Below, piece by piece: positions 25,197 to 32,996 of a stretch of DNA of 64,000 nt (position 1 is its first letter; the number at the start of each line of letters is the position of its first letter). The position numbers and the translations under genes are program-made. The notes beneath the pieces were generated by a model. It did not search any database, was not told the DNA's origin, and saw nothing but the letters and a program-made list of their open reading frames with translations. Origin of the DNA: Arthrobacter sp. Leaf337 (GTDB lineage Bacteria; Actinomycetota; Actinomycetes; Actinomycetales; Micrococcaceae); contig NZ_LMPC01000012.1 in assembly GCF_001423745.1 (NCBI RefSeq), positions 313,981 to 377,980 on the forward strand, read 5' to 3'.

Positions 25197-26792
25197 TTAC
25201 TTGTAGAGTCCCTCGCCGCCAACCTTGACGTTCGTGGGCAGGTAACCGAACGGACCGAGTCCGTTCTTGCCGAAGGTGCGGTCCACCTTGGACACGCCGT
25301 CACGGAAGTTGATCTTCACGGTGGGCGAGAGTGAGCCGCCGCGGACGCCGTTCACGTTGTCGATGAAGGACTGCACCAGGCCACCCGGCTGCACGTAGTG
25401 CGAGTAGGCCTGGAACTGGCGGCCGTTCTGGTTCGGAGTGGGTGCTTCCGGGGACTCGGACGGAAGGTTGAGGTCCGTGGGCGAGCCCAGGGCCAGGCCG
25501 CTGTTGTTCATCGGCTGGTAGTCGGACCGGACGCCGTCACCGACGAAGCCGTAGACACCGTCGGGGCCGCGCATGCCGGCCGCATAGGTGAACTGGTGGC
25601 TGATGGTGAACAGGTAGTACTTGTTCTTCCCGCCTTCGTTCTGGATGAAGATCTGCGGACGCTCGGTCTGGTCGTTGACGCAGTTGGCCGAGAGGACCGG
25701 CGGCAGGAAGGACCATTTGGTCAGGTCCTTGTTGTCTGCCACGGCCAGTCCCACGTTGGCGGTCTGGTAGTAGGCGCCGCTGCTGTTGACTTCGTTGAGG
25801 CTCTCGGCGTTCGGGTCGCCGGCCTTGTAGCCCAGGTCCTCGGGCTTGCACTCGTATTCGCCGCGCTTGCCGCCGGTGTTGCCTTCGAAAACCATGAAGG
25901 TCTTGCCCGGGTGGGCGGGGTCGGCGAACGTGTACGGGTCGCGGAAGGCGAAGCCCGGGTTCTGTGCCTTGTTCTGGTACATCTTGCCGTCCGGTTCCAG
26001 CAGTTTGGTGTGCTTGAAGCCGTCGAACGTGACGCCGTTCTTGTCGGCGTGGATGTTGCCGAGTGCCTTGGCAATGGCAGCGTCCGGCGCGATGCCGCCG
26101 CCGCCAGCGTTGCGCTCGGCAACGTCGTAGAACGTGGTGGCCGTGTAGAACACGTTGACCTGGTTGCCCTGCATCAGGCGGGTGGAACCGGACCATTCCG
26201 TGTTGCCGATGGAGGTGTTGTCCAGGAACAGGTGTCCGCCGTAGTTCCACTTGTCCTTGGCCGGGTCGGCGTTGGTCTTGCGGAAGAAGTAACCGATCCG
26301 CGCGTTCCAGTGCCGCTGGTCGAAGCCGTAGCCGGCGTGCCGGTCGGCCACCAGGGAGAAGATGACGTCATAGCCCTTGTAGCTGATCTGGTTGGCGTTC
26401 TCGTCAGTCAGGGACCAGGTGTCCCAGACCCAGACGTCGTCGTTCATGGCGGGGAAATCCTCGGGGATTTCCGGCATGGTGACATCCGGACTCATGGAGT
26501 TCTGGCCGGGTGCCACGGTGGAGTCGCTCTGCGCCATGATCTGCTTGGCGTCGGCGCGGGTCCACTTTGAGGTGAAGTCCGCCGCCGGATCATACGCCTG
26601 CTGGCTGTGATCGGTGGGCAGCGGGAAGCCGGGCGTGGGTGCCGGCATCTGCTGGGTGGCGGGCGGGTCCGAGGGTTCGTTGGCCAGGGCCGAAGGAACC
26701 GCAAGGAAGGCGGAAGCCGCCACGGCCGTTGCCAGTGCTGCGGCGGCAGGGCGCCACCGCAGCATCCGGTGTGTATTGGGGTGCTTGTGCAT
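25197..26792 (-). CDS. Secreted levansucrase / beta-fructosyltransferase, GH68
   Basis: 531 residues from ATG 26792; the frame is open further upstream but only this start gives a ribosome site (AGAAGAG) and a signal peptide (about residues 1-38, cleavage after SALA). The five-bladed GH68 enzyme is complete: WVWDTW with nucleophile D124, FRDP with transition-state stabiliser D285, and DQTERPQ with acid/base E377. It splits sucrose and transfers fructosyl units to make levan or fructo-oligosaccharides outside the cell; some Arthrobacter GH68 enzymes mainly transfructosylate. A LacI operator lies 259 bp upstream and a strong terminator follows. Confidence 0.93.
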   Translation of the reverse strand: MHKHPNTHRMLRWRPAAAALATAVAASAFLAVPSALANEPSDPPATQQMPAPTPGFPLPTDHSQQAYDPAADFTSKWTRADAKQIMAQSDSTVAPGQNSMSPDVTMPEIPEDFPAMNDDVWVWDTWSLTDENANQISYKGYDVIFSLVADRHAGYGFDQRHWNARIGYFFRKTNADPAKDKWNYGGHLFLDNTSIGNTEWSGSTRLMQGNQVNVFYTATTFYDVAERNAGGGGIAPDAAIAKALGNIHADKNGVTFDGFKHTKLLEPDGKMYQNKAQNPGFAFRDPYTFADPAHPGKTFMVFEGNTGGKRGEYECKPEDLGYKAGDPNAESLNEVNSSGAYYQTANVGLAVADNKDLTKWSFLPPVLSANCVNDQTERPQIFIQNEGGKNKYYLFTISHQFTYAAGMRGPDGVYGFVGDGVRSDYQPMNNSGLALGSPTDLNLPSESPEAPTPNQNGRQFQAYSHYVQPGGLVQSFIDNVNGVRGGSLSPTVKINFRDGVSKVDRTFGKNGLGPFGYLPTNVKVGGEGLYK

Positions 26793-27050
26793 TTGTTGCT
26801 CTTCTCGCGGAGTTGAGACCATTCGTGGAAGACGGGCATCTGCCCTCATTCCCCGAAACTCCGGCGTTCCCGATGACACGGCAGGCGTCATCGAGGACGC
26901 CTTTGTGTCGAGGGGGACGGGGCTTGGGTAGGGCCCCGGAAGGCGCTTCGGAAAGGAACCCTTTCCTGCGCCGGTCTCTACGCTGGCACGCATAAGCAGG
27001 CTTATCAAGCCGTGTTTCGAGCGGCTAAAAACCGAGTTTCGCTCCGTTTG

Positions 27051-27064
27051 TGCAAGCGCTTACA
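27051..27064. promoter_or_regulatory. LacI-family operator upstream of levansucrase
   Basis: TGCAAGCGCTTACA is nearly a perfect palindrome and matches the site at 20205 at 13 of 14 positions. It lies in the levansucrase promoter region, suggesting regulation by the LacI protein at 15464 or a sucrose-specific paralogue. Confidence 0.72.
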
Positions 27065-27288
27065 TTGCCCATTGCGCGCGCGTGCCACATCCAATTTTTC
27101 GAGTCAAATGTTGCGCGATAAATCAGATTTAGTGTGAAACGTCACCCGCTGGCCACCCGCAATTCATCTGGGCACGACTGCCGGAACGGGTCGTTATGCC
27201 GCTGCTGGCGGGATTGAAGACGCCGTCACGCAGCGTGAAGATCCGCGCCAGCCTCGTTCGGGTCCAGGTTCACGTGCCGAGGACCACT

Positions 27289-27348
27289 TCGGCCGCGTAG
27301 CCGGCGGTTCCCGCGTCCACGTCGGCCGCGTAGCCGGCGGCTCCCGCG
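27289..27348. repeat. Tandem repeat, 33-bp period, two copies
   Basis: TCGGCCGCGTAGCCGGCGG followed by TTCCCGCG occurs at 27289-27315 and again at 27322-27348 with one base difference (26 of 27 identical). No gene spans it. Confidence 0.7.
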
Positions 27349-27405
27349 CGGGGCCCGATAGCCGCAGGAATGTCATCAAGGGCTGCGCGCCAGCCTGATC
27401 CCGAC

Positions 27406-27501
27406 GACGCGCAAATCGCCTGGCGACGCGCAAATTACCTGGCGACACCGGAATAAGGGGGGCGCGGGAGCATTTGCGCGTCACAGGGACATTTGCGCGT
27501 C
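27406..27501. repeat. Four 11-mer iterons in a symmetrical two-plus-two array
   Basis: GACGCGCAAAT occurs at 27406-27416 and 27425-27435; its reverse complement occurs at 27472-27482 and 27491-27501. Within each pair the start-to-start spacing is 19 bp, about two helical turns, and the two pairs face each other. The array lies just downstream of the tRNA operon terminator. Confidence 0.75.
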
Positions 27502-27629
27502 GAAACTACTCGGGCGGGCGGGCGGGCATGCGGCCGGGCTCCGTCAGGGGTGACGCAGAGCCCAGTGGGTTGCCCGGGCGGATCTAAGGCCCTGCAACCC
27601 GGATATACGAAGGTCAGGCGGGGCGTTAA

Positions 27630-27664
27630 AGAAGAAAAGCACCAGTTCCGAAGAACTGATGCTT
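27630..27664 (-). terminator. Terminator of the tRNA Glu-Asp-Phe transcript
   Basis: A 12-bp stem with one mismatch (27637-27648 with 27653-27664) and a CGAA loop, followed leftward by a T-rich tail on the minus strand. It begins 6 bp after the CCA end of tRNA-Phe. Confidence 0.85.
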
Positions 27665-27672
27665 CCCAGTGG

Positions 27673-27745
27673 TGGCTCCGACCGGCGTCGATCCGGTGAC
27701 CTTTCGATTTTCAGTCGAACGCTCTACCAACTGAGCTACAGAGCC
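27673..27745 (-). tRNA. tRNA-Phe (GAA)
   Basis: Cloverleaf read on the minus strand: acceptor GGCTCTG, D-arm with AGCTCAGTTGGTAGAGC, anticodon loop CTGAAAA giving GAA, T-loop TCGAC-type, and an encoded CCA extending to 27670. It is last of three tRNA genes and is followed by a terminator. Confidence 0.95.
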
Positions 27746-27793
27746 TAGGTGACATGTCACCTTGACGGCCGGAATTTCTTCTGGCAATCAGAG

Positions 27794-27867
27794 CGACCCT
27801 GACGGGACTTGAACCCGCGACCTCCGCCGTGACAGGGCGGCGCGCTAACCAACTGCGCTACAGGGCC
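27794..27867 (-). tRNA. tRNA-Asp (GTC)
   Basis: Minus-strand cloverleaf with acceptor GGCCCTG, anticodon loop CTGTCAC giving GTC, and TTCAAGT T-loop. CCA is not encoded. Middle gene of the cluster. Confidence 0.95.
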
Positions 27868-27960
27868 TTGCTTGTTTACTGCTTCAACAGTATCTCTACT
27901 GCTTTTTTCAAGGCTTCCAGCCTACCAGACTTTTTCATCCGGTTTGACCACTTCCTTGCG

Positions 27961-28033
27961 TACCCCCAACGGGATTCGAACCCGTGCCGCCGCCGTGAAA
28001 GGGCGGTGTCCTAGGCCGCTAGACGATGGGGGC
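27961..28033 (-). tRNA. tRNA-Glu (TTC)
   Basis: Minus-strand cloverleaf with acceptor GCCCCCA, anticodon loop CTTTCAC giving TTC, and TTCGAAT T-loop; the 3' acceptor arm TGGGGGT pairs fully. First gene transcribed in the Glu-Asp-Phe order common in actinobacteria. Confidence 0.95.
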
Positions 28034-28206
28034 CTGAACTCAATCCGGCTCATTCAGGGCAAAAATAAAGGGCCGAAGCCTTTCGTTTCCGCCCTTTCGA
28101 GTTGCTCCGAACTGGACTATAAAAGTGTAGGGCAGACCTTGGGAATATCCAAAATCGGCATCGCACTCCTGCAGAATTCGGTGCAGGGCGGGTGCAAGAT
28201 GGACTG

Positions 28207-29229
28207 ATGGATGCCGTTGATGCCCTCAATGAGATCGCCTTCTGGCTGGAACGCGAACTGGCCCCCACGTTCAAGGTTCAGGCCTTCCGGAAAGCGGCCG
28301 GCATCATCGGCGGCCTGGATCCGGCCGAGATGGCGGCCCGGGCCCGCAGCGGCAGGCTGAAGAGCATGAAGGGCATCGGGGACAGAACCTTCGAGGTGAT
28401 CCGGCAGGCGGTCGACGGCGGCGTCCCCGACTACCTGGAAGGGCTTCGCGAACGGGGGCAGCAGCCCCTCGCGGCGGGCGGCACCGAACTGCACTCCGCA
28501 CTCCGCGGAGACCTGCACAGCCACAGCGACTGGTCCGACGGCGGGTCTCCGATCGAACTGATGGCGAACGCCGCCCGCACCCTTGGCCGGGAGTACCTTG
28601 CCTTGACGGACCACTCCCCCAGCCTCAAGATCGCCAACGGGCTGAGCGCCGAACGCCTCACCGAACAGCTCGACACCGTGGCCGGCATAAACAACGACGA
28701 CGGCGGCAGCTTCCGCCTGCTCGCCGGAATCGAAGTGGACATCCTGGAGGACGGGACCCTGGACCAGTCCCCGGACTTGCTGGACCGGCTGGACGTCGTG
28801 GTGGCGAGCGTCCACTCGAAGCTTCGTTCCGATAGGCGCACCATGACCGCCAGAATGCTGGGCGCCATCAGCGATCCGCACATGAATGTGCTCGGCCACT
28901 GCACCGGCCGGCTGCTCCAGGGGTCCAGGGGAACACGGCCCGAGTCAGAGTTCGACGCCGAGCGGGTGTTCGCGGCGTGCGCCGAGCAGGATGTCGCCGT
29001 CGAAATTAATTCCCGGCCCGAGCGGCAGGATCCGCCGGACGAGCTGATCCGGCTGGCCCTCGATGCCGGCTGCCTCTTCAGCATCGACAGCGACGCCCAC
29101 GCTCCGGGCCAGTTGGACTTCCTGCAGTACGGCGCCGAGCGGGCCGCCTTGAACGGTGTGCCTGCCGAACGGATCGTCACCACCTGGCCGCTGGACCGGC
29201 TGCTGGAGTGGACCGGCCGGGGGAAGTAG
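28207..29229 (+). CDS. PHP-domain phosphoesterase with N-terminal helix-hairpin-helix
   Basis: 340 residues from ATG 28207 (a GTG at 28192 adds five). Residues about 1-75 hold a helix-hairpin-helix region like that of family X DNA polymerases (VQAFRKAAGII, LKSMKGIGDRTFEVI). The PHP metal site follows: DLHSHSDWSDG, TDHS, GIEVDI, VVASVH, NVLGHCTGR, EINSRPERQDP and SDAH. The polymerase part is absent, so this is a stand-alone HhH-PHP protein like the C-terminal half of PolX, possibly a nuclease or phosphoesterase in repair. Substrate unknown. Confidence 0.88.
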   Translation: MDAVDALNEIAFWLERELAPTFKVQAFRKAAGIIGGLDPAEMAARARSGRLKSMKGIGDRTFEVIRQAVDGGVPDYLEGLRERGQQPLAAGGTELHSALRGDLHSHSDWSDGGSPIELMANAARTLGREYLALTDHSPSLKIANGLSAERLTEQLDTVAGINNDDGGSFRLLAGIEVDILEDGTLDQSPDLLDRLDVVVASVHSKLRSDRRTMTARMLGAISDPHMNVLGHCTGRLLQGSRGTRPESEFDAERVFAACAEQDVAVEINSRPERQDPPDELIRLALDAGCLFSIDSDAHAPGQLDFLQYGAERAALNGVPAERIVTTWPLDRLLEWTGRGK

Positions 29230-29276
29230 CGAGCTGCCGGGGTCCCAGGCCAGGACCTTGGCTCCCGGCCGGGGCC

Positions 29277-29822
29277 TCAACTCCGGGATGGCTCCGGACC
29301 CTGCGGCCGCCACGGTGTGAGCCGGGGCAGCCAGCGCGGAACGTTCCGGCGGTACTCCTCGTATTCGGCACCGAACTTCCGGGCCAGGACCGGCTCCTCG
29401 TAAAGCCTGACGAACGCCACAACCGGAACGGCGCCGACGGCCAGGGCCACGAGGAGCTTCGGCTGGCCCAGCAGGAGCCCCTGCCCTGCGACGGCTGCGG
29501 CAATGGCCACATACATCGGATTCCGCACGTAACGGTAGAGTCCGCCCACCACCAGATGCTTGGGCGGGGCAAAGGGTGCAGGGGTCCCGAGGCCCTCCAC
29601 GGCAAAATGCACAAAGGAGTTCGCGATCACCGCCGCCCCTGCACCGATCAACAGGGCGCCCGTGACCTGGGCAGGCACTCCGCCGGGGACCGGCGCCGCC
29701 ACTTCCCAGCGGGTCAGGAGCCACGGAACCACGCCGGCCACCGTCGCGGGGGCAACGGCGAAGGCCGCCGTGCCGATCGCGGCCCGCTTTCTGTCACGGG
29801 CCGAGGCATCGGATGCTTTCAT
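29277..29822 (-). CDS. Isoprenylcysteine carboxyl methyltransferase-family membrane protein
   Basis: 181 residues from ATG 29822; an upstream ATG at 29858 adds 12 residues. Four to five membrane helices, then the family signature GGLYRYVRNPMYVAI and the C-terminal RLYEEPVLARKFGAEYEEYRRNVPRWLP, which forms the SAM pocket in ICMT/PEMT relatives. Bacterial members methylate phospholipids, isoprenoids or unknown amphiphiles; protein prenylation is not expected here. Single gene, ending 47 bp from the convergent PHP gene. Confidence 0.82.
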   Translation of the reverse strand: MKASDASARDRKRAAIGTAAFAVAPATVAGVVPWLLTRWEVAAPVPGGVPAQVTGALLIGAGAAVIANSFVHFAVEGLGTPAPFAPPKHLVVGGLYRYVRNPMYVAIAAAVAGQGLLLGQPKLLVALAVGAVPVVAFVRLYEEPVLARKFGAEYEEYRRNVPRWLPRLTPWRPQGPEPSRS

Positions 29823-29906
29823 ACCAGCAAGCGTGAACCCGCCGTGTTGAGCGGACAAGGGCCGACCGGCCCCCGACGTTCCGGCGGCACGGTAACGGGG
29901 GCGGAA

Positions 29907-30554
29907 TCAGGCGACCAGCAGGATTGCCATCGTCACCATGACGGCGGCGATGACGGCGTCGAGAATGCGCCAGGCACTGCGGCGACGGAACACCGGAGCA
30001 AGGAACCGCGCACCAACGCCCAGGGCGGTGAACCAGGCGATGCTGGCCAGCCCCGCGCCGGCCGCAAACCACCACCGGCCGTCCGGGCCGTGCGTGCTGG
30101 CCAGTGACCCGAGGAGCAGCACAGTGTCCAGACACACATGCGGGTTCAGCCAGGTGAAAGCCAGTCCGGTTCCGAGGACAGCGACCCAGCCGGCAGCCTG
30201 ACCTGTTCCGAGCTGTCCAAGCGCCTGTCCGCGGATGGCCCGCCAGGCGGCGAAGGCACCATAGGCCGCCAGGAAGGCAGCCCCGGCCCAGCGCACCACC
30301 TCCAGCACGGCCGGAGCCTGTTCAATCACGACGCCGATGCCCGCCACGCCCAGCAGGATCAGCACCAGGTCCGAGACGGCGCAGACGGCAATGACGAGGG
30401 CGACATGCGAGCGCTGGAGCCCCTGGCGGAGCACGAAGGCATTTTGGGCGCCGATGGCGACGATGAGCGAGAGGCCGCTGGCCAGGCCTGAAAGCACGGG
30501 AAGGATCACCCTCCCAACGGTAGGAGGAACCTCAGCATGAAACCAGTTAAACAT
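29907..30554 (-). CDS. LysE/ArgO-family basic amino-acid exporter
   Basis: 215 residues with six predicted membrane helices. The N-terminal GLASGLSLIVAIGAQNAFVLRQGL and central FTWLNPHVCLDTVLLLG are diagnostic of the LysE/ArgO family, which exports lysine and arginine. The divergent LysR gene is an ArgP/LysG homologue, the standard activator of this exporter; only 24 bp separate the two start codons. No clear ribosome site precedes the ATG, so translation may start close to the 5' end of the message. Confidence 0.92.
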   Translation of the reverse strand: MFNWFHAEVPPTVGRVILPVLSGLASGLSLIVAIGAQNAFVLRQGLQRSHVALVIAVCAVSDLVLILLGVAGIGVVIEQAPAVLEVVRWAGAAFLAAYGAFAAWRAIRGQALGQLGTGQAAGWVAVLGTGLAFTWLNPHVCLDTVLLLGSLASTHGPDGRWWFAAGAGLASIAWFTALGVGARFLAPVFRRRSAWRILDAVIAAVMVTMAILLVA

Positions 30555-30566
30555 TCTTCTGATAGA

Positions 30567-30572
30567 TAAGAT
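30567..30572 (+). promoter_or_regulatory. -10 element of a probable leaderless argP transcript
   Basis: TAAGAT lies 6 nt before the ATG at 30579, within the 24-bp divergent gap shared with the exporter gene. Confidence 0.45.
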
Positions 30573-30578
30573 GAGCTA

Positions 30579-31478
30579 ATGATAGACATTCATCCGGACC
30601 AGGCCCGGACGCTTGCAGCCATCGTCGCGAAGGGCAGCTTCGATGCCGCCGCCAGCCATCTGTCAGTTACCTCCTCCGCGGTCAGCCAGCGCATCCGCGC
30701 CCTCGAAGTCGCCGTCGGCCGTCCCGTGTTGAGAAGGACCAGGCCGATTGAACTCACGGAGTCCGGCCAGGCCGTGGTGCGGTTCGCCCGGCAGCTGGAG
30801 ATGCTCTCGGCGGACCTCGCCGATGAACTGCAGCCGGGAAACGCCAACCCGGATACCCGCCTGACCCTCGTGATCAACAGCGACTCGCTGCACACGTGGG
30901 CGCTGGCCGGGCTGGCTGCGGTGGCCGGGACGGTCCAGTTGGAAATCCTGCGCGAGGACCAGGATTATTCGCTGGAGCTCCTCCGCAGCGGCGCGGCGGC
31001 AGCGGCCATCACGGCCACCGCCAAACCGGCCCCGGGCTGCACGTCCCGCCGGCTCGGCGTCATGCGCTACCTGCCGGTCTGCACGCCGGCCTTTGCCGAG
31101 CAGTGGTTCGACGGCGGGGCCGCGTTCGACGGCGCGGGGGCGGCGGAGGCGCTGGCCAAGGCCCCGGTCATCATCTTCGACCGCAAGGACGACCTGCAGG
31201 ACCGCTATCTGCGGCGGTTCAGCCGGAAGCCCCTCGAGCCGCGGCGCCACTACGTCCCCGCAGCCCACGAGTTCGGCGAGGCCATCCGGCTGGGCATGGG
31301 ATGGGGCCTTCTTCCCGAGATCGAAATCGGCGACGACCTGGACCGGCGAACGCTGCAGACCCTGGCCGCCAAATCCTTCGTCGACGTCCCGCTGCACTGG
31401 CAGCAGTGGCGCTACGGATCGGCCGTGCTGGACGGCGTCGCGGCTGCGATCCAGGACGCGGCCCGCGTGCTGAGGTGA
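30579..31478 (+). CDS. LysR-family regulator ArgP/LysG
   Basis: 299 residues. The helix-turn-helix HPDQARTLAAIVAKGSFDAAASHLSVTSSAVSQRIRALE (about 5-43) matches ArgP/LysG, whose effector domain senses lysine or arginine and activates the adjacent exporter. The effector part includes INSDSLHTWALAGL, as in that subgroup. It is divergent from the LysE-family gene. Leaderless start is likely because the -10 box lies 6 nt upstream and no ribosome site is present. Confidence 0.92.
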   Translation: MIDIHPDQARTLAAIVAKGSFDAAASHLSVTSSAVSQRIRALEVAVGRPVLRRTRPIELTESGQAVVRFARQLEMLSADLADELQPGNANPDTRLTLVINSDSLHTWALAGLAAVAGTVQLEILREDQDYSLELLRSGAAAAAITATAKPAPGCTSRRLGVMRYLPVCTPAFAEQWFDGGAAFDGAGAAEALAKAPVIIFDRKDDLQDRYLRRFSRKPLEPRRHYVPAAHEFGEAIRLGMGWGLLPEIEIGDDLDRRTLQTLAAKSFVDVPLHWQQWRYGSAVLDGVAAAIQDAARVLR

Positions 31479-31551
31479 CGACCGGCAATAGCGCCCTGCC
31501 GGTAGCGGGGCAACTTTGGCAGGATCTCGACTAGACGTGGCCGATTTCCGC

Positions 31552-31576
31552 CAGCCCCGCCGCCGCGGCGGGGGCT
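31552..31576. other. GC-rich hairpin between argP and the EamA gene
   Basis: AGCCCCGCC (31553-31561) pairs with GGCGGGGGCT (31567-31576, one bulged G). No T tract follows. It lies 75 bp after the argP stop and touches the -10 element of the next gene, so it could end argP transcription or mark the promoter. Confidence 0.4.
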
Positions 31577-31581
31577 AGATT
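31576..31581 (+). promoter_or_regulatory. -10 element of a probable leaderless transcript
   Basis: TAGATT lies 6 nt before the ATG of the EamA-family gene. Confidence 0.5.
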
Positions 31582-31587
31582 GGCAGC

Positions 31588-32544
31588 ATGGCTACAACCG
31601 CCGCACCCGGCCCCACTCCGTCCGCTGGCCCCCACGAAGGGTCCCCGAACGCTGCCCCCGTACCCGCCCCGGAGAGGACGCCAGTCAACAAACTGGGCGT
31701 CGCCGCCGTCGCTATCACGGTGGTCCTCTGGGCCTCCGCCTTCGTGGGCATCCGCGCCGTGGGCCCAAGCTTCTCGCCCGGCCCCCTGACCCTGGGACGG
31801 CTGGCGATTGCCGCCGTCGTACTCGGCCTGGTAGTGCTGCCGAAGCTCCGGATGCTGCCCAAGGGCCGGGAATGGTGGCCCATCCTCGCGTACGGTGTCA
31901 TGTGGTTCGGCGGCTACAACGTGGCCCTCAACGCCGCCGAGCACCTGCTGGACGCCGGCACCGCGGCCCTGCTGATCAACGTCAACCCCATCCTGGTGGC
32001 CGTGATGGCCGGCCTTCTCCTCAAGGAGGGCTTTCCCCGCTGGCTGATCATCGGCAGCCTGATAGCGTTCGCCGGCGTCGCGGTGATCGCGCTCAGTTCG
32101 GGCCAGCGTTCGACGGCGGATGTGGCCGGTGTGCTGCTCTGCCTCCTGGCCGCTGTGCTCGCCGCCGTCAGCGTGATTGTCCAGAAGCCGGTGTTGAGGA
32201 AGTTCCCGGCGGCCCAGGCCACCTGGTTCGGCATCATGGTGGGTGCCGTCTGCTGCCTTCCCTTCAGCGGCCAGCTGGTGGCCGAACTGCAGCAGGCCCC
32301 GCTGGCGGCCACCCTCGGGCTGGTCTATCTGGGGATCTTCCCGACGGCGATTGCGTTCACCACGTGGGCGTATGCGCTGTCCCTCATCGATGCCGGAAAA
32401 CTGGCCGCCACCACCTATCTGGTGCCCGGCACCACCATCCTCATCTCGTGGCTGGTGCTCGGCGAAGTGCCCACCGTGTGGGGCCTGGTGGGCGGCGTGA
32501 TCTGCCTGGTGGGAGTGGGGCTGACGCGGCGCAGATCCCGCTAG
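31588..32544 (+). CDS. EamA/DMT-family transporter
   Basis: 318 residues with ten predicted membrane helices in two EamA repeats (about 38-165 and 178-312). A Pro/Ala/Thr-rich hydrophilic N-terminus of about 35 residues precedes the first helix. Conserved features include the WASAFVGIRAVGPSFSPGPLTLGRL opening and the terminal VLGEVPTVWGLVGGVICLVGV. The family exports amino acids, nucleosides or drugs; substrate unknown. The -10 box of the following gene overlaps its stop codon. Confidence 0.88.
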   Translation: MATTAAPGPTPSAGPHEGSPNAAPVPAPERTPVNKLGVAAVAITVVLWASAFVGIRAVGPSFSPGPLTLGRLAIAAVVLGLVVLPKLRMLPKGREWWPILAYGVMWFGGYNVALNAAEHLLDAGTAALLINVNPILVAVMAGLLLKEGFPRWLIIGSLIAFAGVAVIALSSGQRSTADVAGVLLCLLAAVLAAVSVIVQKPVLRKFPAAQATWFGIMVGAVCCLPFSGQLVAELQQAPLAATLGLVYLGIFPTAIAFTTWAYALSLIDAGKLAATTYLVPGTTILISWLVLGEVPTVWGLVGGVICLVGVGLTRRRSR

Positions 32545-32547
32545 AGT
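32542..32547 (+). promoter_or_regulatory. -10 element overlapping the EamA stop codon
   Basis: TAGAGT begins at the TAG stop of the EamA gene and lies 6 nt before the ATG of the zincin gene, again a leaderless layout. Confidence 0.5.
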
Positions 32548-32553
32548 CTTGGT

Positions 32554-32982
32554 ATGCCCGCCAACCTGCCGCCCGGCCTGCCGATCGTCCCGGACGGGGC
32601 GGACAACGACGCACCGTTCCCCATGACCGATGAGGACTTCGAATCGGCCGTCAGCGACGCCTTGGACCGGATTCCGCCGGAAGTGGCCAAGGCCATGGAC
32701 AACGTTGCCGTTTTCATCGAGGACGACTACGTCCCGCAGCCGGGCGAGGACCCGGACACAGTGCTGCTGGGCCTCTACGAAGGCGTGCCGCTGACCGAGC
32801 GTGATGCGTGGTGGGGTGCGGGGTCGCTGCCGGACCGCATCACCATCTACCGCCAGCCCATCCTGGAAATCTGTTCGTCCCGGGAAGAGGTGATCCAGGA
32901 GGTGGCCATTACCGTGACACACGAGATCGCCCACCACTTCGGCATCAGCGATGAACGGCTGCACGAACTCGGCTGGGACTAG
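32554..32982 (+). CDS. Zincin-like metallopeptidase family protein (DUF1025)
   Basis: 142 residues. The HEIAHHFGI zinc-binding helix (about 125-133) with a following Asp/Glu-rich turn (SDERLHELGWD) defines the zincin-like family. The first 20 residues are Pro/Asp-rich. The protein is small and cytoplasmic; related proteins often lie near cell-wall or translation genes, and peptidase activity has not been shown for the family as far as I know. It ends 14 bp before the CDF gene. Confidence 0.88.
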   Translation: MPANLPPGLPIVPDGADNDAPFPMTDEDFESAVSDALDRIPPEVAKAMDNVAVFIEDDYVPQPGEDPDTVLLGLYEGVPLTERDAWWGAGSLPDRITIYRQPILEICSSREEVIQEVAITVTHEIAHHFGISDERLHELGWD

Positions 32983-32983
32983 C

Positions 32984-32989
32984 TAGCCT
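32984..32989 (+). promoter_or_regulatory. -10 element of the CDF gene
   Basis: TAGCCT lies 7 nt before the ATG at 32997, in the short gap after the zincin gene; no ribosome site is present. Confidence 0.4.
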
Positions 32990-32996
32990 TGTAGGC

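Larger units (their letters stand above)
26793..27629. other. Longest gene-free stretch: levansucrase promoter region and repeats
   Basis: About 840 bp without a credible gene. It contains the levansucrase 5' region, a LacI operator (27051-27064), an AT-richer patch near 27090-27170, a 33-bp-period tandem repeat (27289-27348) and four copies of an 11-mer (27406-27501), ending at the tRNA operon terminator. Open frames here have unusual composition and no ribosome sites. Confidence 0.6.

Noticed and set aside
27194..27484. A 96-codon minus-strand open frame across the repeat-rich gap
   Set aside because: It is built from the 33-bp tandem repeat and part of the 11-mer array, has no ribosome site and has an Arg/Pro/Ser-heavy composition typical of random GC-rich frames.
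27670..27745. tRNA-Phe 3' end as an attachment site for an integrated element
   Set aside because: No direct copy of the tRNA 3' end was found elsewhere in the window and no integrase or excisionase gene is present; the repeats beside it are not tRNA-derived.
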